64,000 bases of DNA from the NCBI GenBank assembly GCA_014526335.1, contig JACTAT010000022.1:1742604-1806603 (forward strand), written 5' to 3'. Below are positions 60,401 through 64,000 of this stretch, in pieces (within the stretch, counting starts at the first letter, position 1; every line of letters begins with the position of its first letter). The translations under genes and the position numbers were made by a program. This DNA comes from Chrysaora quinquecirrha. Its lineage: Eukaryota > Cnidaria > Scyphozoa > Semaeostomeae > Pelagiidae. The notes below the pieces were generated by a model. It did no database searches. It saw only the letters and a program-made list of their open reading frames with translations, and was not told where the DNA came from.

Positions 60401-60656
60401 TGGACCAACAATGTTTGATCGTTTGCCCAGGGTCTTACACATGCCAAAAAAGTTCTTATAAATTTGCTTCATGGGCCTAAATTTGGCCTGGAGGCTCTTA
60501 AGCCACAGTCTATTGTAAACAGGCTTTACTGTACAATAATGTACAATGAAATATTGTTACAATAATTTATTGTTTCTTCAGGGTGAAAATCCGCTTTACA
60601 AGCAGGCCATAGCAACATTCAAGAACCCAATGTATGAAGGCGTAAGCAACCAATAA
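42444..60656 (+). CDS. Integrin beta subunit, complete, 25 coding exons, 794 residues
   Basis: Cell-surface adhesion receptor subunit that pairs with an integrin alpha chain. The coding exons are 42444-42510, 43383-43471, 44173-44286, 45840-45906, 46388-46519, 47280-47376, 50185-50284, 50442-50531, 51264-51350, 51573-51743, 52267-52439, 53210-53267, 53869-53930, 54116-54200, 54337-54401, 54543-54605, 55299-55377, 55545-55626, 56081-56193, 56760-56852, 57258-57402, 58332-58442, 58923-59032, 59672-59728 and 60582-60656. The sum is 2385 bases, in phase throughout. Signal peptide 1-22, then PSI (CTQQTSCRTCIQNGNNCAWC). The betaI domain has MIDAS D137-L-S139-N-S141 with ADMIDAS D144/D145 and the SyMBS segment DGPEGSLDAMMQ at 235-246. 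Cysteine-rich I-EGF modules span exons 15-21, the transmembrane helix is about 722-744, and the tail has KDRRE, NPLY (773-776) and NPMY (785-788). All the motifs needed for ligand and talin/kindlin binding are present. Confidence 0.97.
42640..42718 (+). mobile_element. SINE family S2 tail fragment
   Basis: gcagaaacctgcattaccaa followed by ataaatatgcttgcttgctt is the 3' tail seen at 5915-5935 and, inverted, at 54703-54740. It lies in integrin intron 1. Confidence 0.6.
43615..43965. mobile_element. Dispersed repeat family E, copy 2
   Basis: caaatcatataaagcactca, tttaggttcaaagtgttgct and the mirrored pair aagttttgctcagaccgggt/acctaggctaagttttggat match the layout of 40845-41175. It lies in integrin intron 2. 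Confidence 0.6.
44287..44296 (+). other. GC-AG intron donor in the integrin gene
   Basis: Exon 44173-44286 ends AATGAG and the intron begins gcaagtataa. This is the known consensus for GC donors (AG|GCAAGT). No GT within reach keeps the phase with the 45840 acceptor. Confidence 0.85.
44400..44890. repeat. GATAC/ATACTATAC pentamer-type satellite
   Basis: Irregular tandem cgatacgatac, tatactatac and gctacatagcttctatact words. Two larger similar blocks around 44510-44590 and 44690-44760 suggest an internal duplication. It lies in integrin intron 3. Confidence 0.85.
44980..45528 (+). mobile_element. 3' end of a non-LTR retrotransposon (LINE)
   Basis: The frame to 45201 encodes YETRQKHNYNYKVHRFNKVW then GNKMIRNLGARLWNNLPESL and a FSKNFKNL end, the usual last residues of CR1/L2/Daphne-type reverse-transcriptase ORFs. 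A 300-bp 3' UTR follows, ending in ataaaaatgaattgaattga with attgaat, a (TTGAA)n-type tail. 5'-truncated, in integrin intron 3. Confidence 0.82.
45627..45768. repeat. 71-bp tandem duplication
   Basis: ctgttatcaataagggtcct through ttggctatatga occurs twice back to back with a period of 71 bases and no mismatch that I can see. It looks recent. It lies just before integrin exon 4. Confidence 0.92.
46655..46795. mobile_element. Palindromic repeat family G, copy 3
   Basis: gaatcccagttatcgctcat is mirrored by caatagcgataactgcgact with caggtaat. About 140 bp, in integrin intron 5. Confidence 0.72.
47418..50034. repeat. 2.6-kb satellite of 28-bp units with a 980-bp higher-order period
   Basis: About 93 copies of two 28-bp variants: one starting catgttcatttcatactgta (then ttcgtcag), the other starting catgttcattttatttgaca (then ttcgtcag). 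Point variants (catcatgtt, caacatgctc, cagcgtgtt) are arranged in the same order at 48029-48440 and 49009-49420, exactly 980 bases or 35 units apart. Since 28 is not a multiple of three and the unit has no stop in these frames, long frames are open in several phases. These are not genes. It lies in integrin intron 6, between exons 47280-47376 and 50185-50284. Confidence 0.97.
50560..50720. mobile_element. Relative of the 6149-6379 hairpin MITE (partial)
   Basis: cagagtatgaatgtcagaaa then tggaccgaaacc and gcggaatttatacccagatg is the reverse complement of the loop region of 6220-6310, with diverged outer arms (caaagcttttttctccgac). Confidence 0.65.
52521..53140. repeat. Two and a partial third copy of a roughly 212-bp unit
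   Basis: atcgtagcagcgttggcgac ... gaatcggaaggatcggggag (52540-52650) recurs at 52752-52865 as atcgtaacagcgttggcgac ... gaatcggaaggatcggggag. A degraded third piece (gtcagtcgccaactgttccc, ggatcggccacg) ends near 53110. The unit contains mirrored words and may be a tandemly arranged MITE. Integrin intron 11. Confidence 0.75.
54703..54962 (-). mobile_element. tRNA-derived SINE (family S2), minus strand
   Basis: Read on the minus strand it starts gacggggtggccgaggtgtc (A-box-like), followed by tcgtgggttagaatctcatg (B box), and ends gtttacaaataaaatgcttg cttgcttgctt, a short (TTGC)n tail. The head resembles a Leu- or Ser-type tRNA. Tail or body fragments of the same family are at 5790-5935 and 42640-42718. 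Confidence 0.82.
55000..55260. mobile_element. Possible LINE 3' UTR remnant
   Basis: The stretch ends tagcttggtaattttgaatt gaattgaatagaat, the same (TTGAA)n-type tail as the LINE at 45528. No coding remains. Integrin intron 16. Confidence 0.45.
55671..55934. repeat. (GACT)n tetranucleotide microsatellite
   Basis: About 65 near-perfect copies of gact/ctga between integrin exons 18 and 19. It begins 45 bases after the donor at 55626. Few interruptions suggest high mutability. Confidence 0.98.
56265..56672. mobile_element. MITE family B, copy 4
   Basis: Left end acacgtttttttcttataaa and right end ttccttataaaaaaaggggt are inverted. The body is very close to 6692-7104 (gcatgtaagcaaagctcgaa, tctttagtagtataggttct). 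Integrin intron 19. Confidence 0.88.
57768..58190 (-). mobile_element. 3' end of a second LINE, minus strand, frameshifted
   Basis: On the minus strand the frame encodes HFVLMLINGLAPGYLSELF, the YKxLHGLAPxYLxEL signature near the end of non-LTR reverse-transcriptase ORFs. In another frame follows AVVWNRLGQEIKQAISTREF then KDLLK. At least one indel separates them. Integrin intron 21. Confidence 0.8.
58195..58305. mobile_element. MITE family C, fragment
   Basis: tgagcctggctattattctt, gagcctcaacctcaatattc and ttcttataaaaaatgtgtat give one end of a family C element directly before exon 58332. Confidence 0.6.
58923..59032 (+). CDS. Integrin beta transmembrane exon
   Basis: Encodes CPGEPDILAIILGVIAGIVG then VGLALLLIWKLLATLK. 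A strongly hydrophobic helix follows the extracellular CPxxPDIL motif and ends in the W-K-L-L membrane exit. The next exon (59672-59728) starts DRRELAKFNKD; the His that usually precedes DRRE in vertebrate chains is Lys here, while the salt-bridge Asp (D752) is kept. Confidence 0.95.
59145..59600. repeat. TTC-rich polypyrimidine tract
   Basis: About 450 bp of ttcttcttc, ttctcctt and similar words, nearly all T and C on the + strand. It opens false Ser/Phe/Leu frames on + and Lys/Glu frames on -. Integrin intron 23. Confidence 0.95.
60150..60437. mobile_element. MITE family A, copy 6
   Basis: Ends aagccctggccaaacgatca and tgatcgtttgcccagggtct are inverted. The interior is very similar to 14652-14970 (gtcaagcaa-ttgtttgat, caagcaatgtttttcgacgt). 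Last integrin intron. Confidence 0.92.
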
Positions 60657-60847
60657 ACCTCATTTTCAAATTAATTTCAACATGAGACTACTTGTAAATG
60701 GCATGATACTTTTGTATCTCTGGACTGCATCGGAGAAACGAGTAAGACTTTTTATAAACATTTGAACAACTCTAACTTAGGATTTTATTACGTGACTGAC
60801 AATAACTACAGATTAAGACCGAATAAAAGTATTTAGGCCTTATATTT

Positions 60848-60853
60848 AATAAA
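60848..60853 (+). terminator. Probable poly(A) signal of the integrin gene
   Basis: AATAAA in atttaataaagacatt, 192 bases after the stop at 60654-60656. First canonical signal downstream. Confidence 0.55.
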
Positions 60854-62007
60854 GACATTTAACATACTGAAGTGTCTTCGGTTAAGAATTTTCTGAAAAT
60901 TATTCAGAAAAGTCTTCAGGCCAGTTTTTCGTTGATTTTGCTAAATATGCGCCATTTTTAAAGCAATCAGGCTCTTTCGTAGTTGAACATAGCCTCGGAG
61001 AAAACTGAATCGCCGTGGCCTAAGCCTACTTAGGTTTCTTAGTTTTGTAAAACAATTAAAGCTTCTAACGCTACGTTTGGAAGTGTGCAGCCCTATCAGA
61101 ATGAGTAGGGAGTACGACCAGTCGACCAGGTTTTGCGTTTACACAGGATGTGTTCTGTGACGTAACGGAGACGTTAGAGGCCTGTAGGAATTTAGTAAGA
61201 CGGGGCCCTCAGGGACGGGGAAGAAAAGTGAGCTCTGCGGGCGCAGAGGGCCTGGAGTAATGGGAAAATTTTTGAAAACATGCCCTTTACAACCTTGAAA
61301 ATGCACCACGTATCCCCTCATTAATGACTGTTTATGGGATGGTCTTACGAAGCATTTTAGCATTTAGGGTGTCCTTTTGATTGGGGACCCTTAATTTTCG
61401 AGCTAAAGGAGCCTGAACTGCGGTACCCCATTGGACAAAATGCATGTTATCTGAGCACTAATTAACGCATTTTCTGAGCGTTTTTACAAAAAATTTGCAA
61501 AGCGATGTTGTGGAAAGGGTCCTAGAAAACACACCTTTGTGGTGACCCAAAGTTCGATTATAAGGTTTTGAATATTCAGTATTCCATTGTAAGTAAAGAT
61601 GTGAACGAAACGAACATTAATTTAGATTTTCGACTAATTTCTTTTTCATTTTAAAGCGCTAAATGTAACTACTGTATGTTTTACTATACGTATTCAAACG
61701 CATTTAGACAGTTAGAGCATAACTACGTTATTTATGTGAAATTAGTGAAATTGTAGTTCTTGTTTAATTAATATGTGTTTATAAGAATATTGTACACTCT
61801 CTTTTTGCTTTATAAAAACATAATTAAAATAAAGAAAAAGCTTGAAGTCATTTCAAATTTCTTGATTTTTTCGCTGATTTTTTAATTATTTAAAAATGAA
61901 TTTTTCATCGTTATTGTAAAAATTAGTCGTCCTTCCTCTATTATGCTGTGACCTTTTAAATCATAGTCAATAGAGAAATAGGCTACTGTGTTTTTCGGTG
62001 TTTTTGA
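60854..62007. other. Intergenic, nothing recognised
   Basis: AT-rich flank. A family C-like end (tgtacactctctttttgctt with tataaaaa) near 61790-61820 lacks its partner. No credible coding frame. Confidence 0.5.
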
Positions 62008-62270
62008 CTACACGTTTTTTTTTCTTATACGAAAAACCTTTATAAGAAACACCTGGCTGAAAGTGAAATTTTGGTCAGAATTTTTTGCTATCTCCGAAAT
62101 TATTTGAGATAAACGCTAGAAAAGCTCACCAGTGTGGAGCCCTTGCCTTAAAACGTATTTTAAACATGTTTTTGAGAAGGGTAAGGGGTGACAAATTGGT
62201 GAAAAAGTATAAGAAACAAGCAGGCTGAAATCGAAGTCAAGTGTTCTTATAAGAAAAAAAGCGCATGTAT
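62008..62270. mobile_element. MITE family C, copy
   Basis: Left end acacgtttttttttcttata and right end gttcttataagaaaaaaagc with gcatgta are inverted. caggctgaaatcgaagtc near the right end mirrors ctggctgaaagtg near the left. Intergenic. Confidence 0.72.
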
Positions 62271-62439
62271 TGTTTAAATGGAGGAGTTTGTCGCTGTTTT
62301 AGGGTGTGTTGAACCCCCAAAACCTTCCTAATTTCGAAAACGGAATGCTTCCAAAAACAGAATCCAAAGAAAATTCGTTAGACTTATGAGCACAATTTTT
62401 TAGAACATTGGGGGTAAAATTTTCTTGCAATTACATGCG

Positions 62440-62600
62440 ACGGTTCGAGAGGCAATTCACTCTTTAGAAGTCTCGTACACATTTGCTGGAAATCCTATTG
62501 TTTCATGGAAATCCCTTGGAAATCGTTTTGTTTTAACAGAAATCTCGCATACTTTTTGGAGATTGAAATGCCCCTCAAAACGGTTGAATTGAACTTGTAG
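62440..62600. mobile_element. MITE family D, inverted copy
   Basis: gaggcaattcactctttaga through ggaaatcctattgtttcatg then gaaatcccttggaaatcg is the reverse complement of 2140-2240 words. It ends tgcccctcaaaacggttgaa. Confidence 0.65.
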
Positions 62601-63080
62601 GAGTCTCACGTTTCGCTGCGGTTTTTCACAGAAGGAAGATCAATGTTGTCTTTTAAAAATTAATTCAAAACTGAAAGAAAATAAATGTTATATAAAAGTT
62701 TTTCAAAGCAAGTTAATATAATATTGAAGTTGTATTCAAAACGAACTTATAAAATATTTAGTACACACAAATGTAGCCAATGACAACGCGACAATTTTTA
62801 AGAATAAACAGAGCTGATCCGGGGGTTGCATATTGACAAGTCTGAAAGTTTTAATAGCTTAAATTTCAGACAGCATAAGTTATATAAATTTCTTTACTAA
62901 CCTGAAAACAAAAGAAAACCTGAAGAAGCTTATTTCAAGCAAATTTTAGTTCATCAGGACTTATTTCGAAAAAGGATCTAACCATTCTGCATTTTACTGG
63001 CGAGCTTATCATTGACCCCCTAGGTTAATTCCTTCTGTTCCAGCCTCCGCGCTCTGCATAATTTGAGAACTTCGTTCAAG

Positions 63081-63200
63081 ATGGCAACTGAAACTTGCAA
63101 GATGCGAGTGAAGGAAGTCTTCATAATTTCCCTATTTTTATTGCTGTCACTTCAAAACAGCCATGCCTTGATAGCCGAAGGAACCATCAATACTAAAGAG
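63081..63200 (+). CDS. Putative first exon of a secreted or membrane protein
   Basis: ATG in good context (ttcaagATGGc). It encodes MATETCKMRVKEVFIISLFL then LLLSLQNSHA, a typical signal peptide with a likely cut after SHA, followed by LIAEGTINTKE. A donor gtttgt follows in phase 0. If the exon is read through, the frame ends at 63254. The later exons are outside the window or not recognisable here, so the family is unknown. Confidence 0.5.
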
Positions 63201-64000
63201 GTTTGTATAAAGCTTCCCGATGTTTTTAAATTGAATAATTACAAGACAATTTAGGAGCAGTTAGGCCTCACGTAGACCTTGGCCTTGCTTCCAAGGCCTT
63301 GATTGTACTTCCCAGTTGACGTGAGCGGCAAAGGAAGGATATATTTTGGGATTTCTGTATCACAATTAACATGTCTTTTTTCAACTGATGAACTTCTCTT
63401 TCCTGCCTTATTTCTTTCAGCAGGTATCTGGTCGTCGAACCCGGCCAGATTTTTTCCTCACATCCGAACATGTTTTTGCGTTTTCAAAAAGCGGATTTTA
63501 ATAGTTTAGTGTTCCTTCATCCTCCAAATTCAAACTGAATAATCGAAATCCGTTTATGTTTTAGGATTTATAAAATCTAAATATTGTTGGACTAGGAAAG
63601 TTACTTAAACCAAATAACTGTTAAATGCAATTCTTTATAATTCTTTCAAAAGGTTATCTTCATGCGATCTCAGTTTGAAACTCAGTTGGTTTCGTACCAA
63701 ACATGGATAATCTCTGTTCTTGCCAGATTGCGGTTGCCCTCAAATTGAAACTAAAAACTAAGAAAAAAAGATTTCTAATCTAACAAAAAGTTTTCAGTTT
63801 TGCAAAGGATTTAACCCACGCATTATTATGCACAAAAGTTTCTCTATCAAAGTTCAAAGTCACTTTCAAAACTTGATTGGGTGTGCTTTTACAAGTTAGA
63901 CTACAATGAAGCTGCAAAAGGAAATTTTACTAAAACAAAATTTCACTGCTTTATTTGATCACTGAATCATGATTTTAAAGTAAGGAAGTTCTTTGACTTG
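63201..64000. other. Probable first intron, nothing recognised
   Basis: AT-rich sequence after the signal-peptide exon. No second exon could be supported before the window ends. Confidence 0.4.

Overview
The window is nuclear DNA of an AT-rich, intron-rich invertebrate animal. Introns are short to medium with GT-AG borders (one GC-AG). The genes are metazoan: a PX-SH3-RhoGAP protein, a Mab-21-fold protein, a TBCEL-type cofactor and an integrin beta. Dense palindromic MITEs, tRNA-derived SINEs and decayed LINE tails fill the introns. A cnidarian is my best guess, but nothing I can compute here proves the phylum. All recognised genes lie on the + strand except one possible exon beside the assembly gap.

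Region by region. (1) 1650-22017 holds the 3' part of an ARHGAP32/33-like Rho GTPase-activating protein in 16 exons: PX, SH3, RhoGAP, then a long phospho-type tail. Its 5' end lies left of the window. The second SH3 exon has a one-base frameshift in this sequence. The last three exons and the 3' flank are duplicated head-to-tail (18765-23313 and 23345-27791), and both copies keep open frames. (2) 28909-30343 is a chain of five phase-compatible exons for an unrecognised helical protein. It ends only a few bases before the ATG of (3), a single-exon 630-residue Mab-21/cGAS-fold protein (30347-32239). (4) 34532-37484 is a tubulin-cofactor-E-like gene (TBCEL) with leucine-rich repeats and a ubiquitin-like end; a 500-N gap removes part of the repeats. 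(5) 42444-60656 is a complete 25-exon integrin beta subunit of 794 residues. (6) 63081-63200 looks like the signal-peptide first exon of another secreted or membrane protein.

The rest is mostly repeats. Several short inverted-repeat families recur, each in two to six copies. There is a 640-bp foldback element with 64-bp minisatellite arms. An integrin intron carries a 2.6-kb satellite of 28-bp units with a 980-bp higher-order period. There are also trinucleotide, (GACT)n, (GATAC)n and pyrimidine tracts. The genes do not form an obvious pathway, although RhoGAP and integrin both act on adhesion and the actin cytoskeleton. Exon borders were set by hand from splice consensus and reading-phase continuity. 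In both complete exon chains the summed lengths are multiples of three, once the single missing SH3 base is allowed for.
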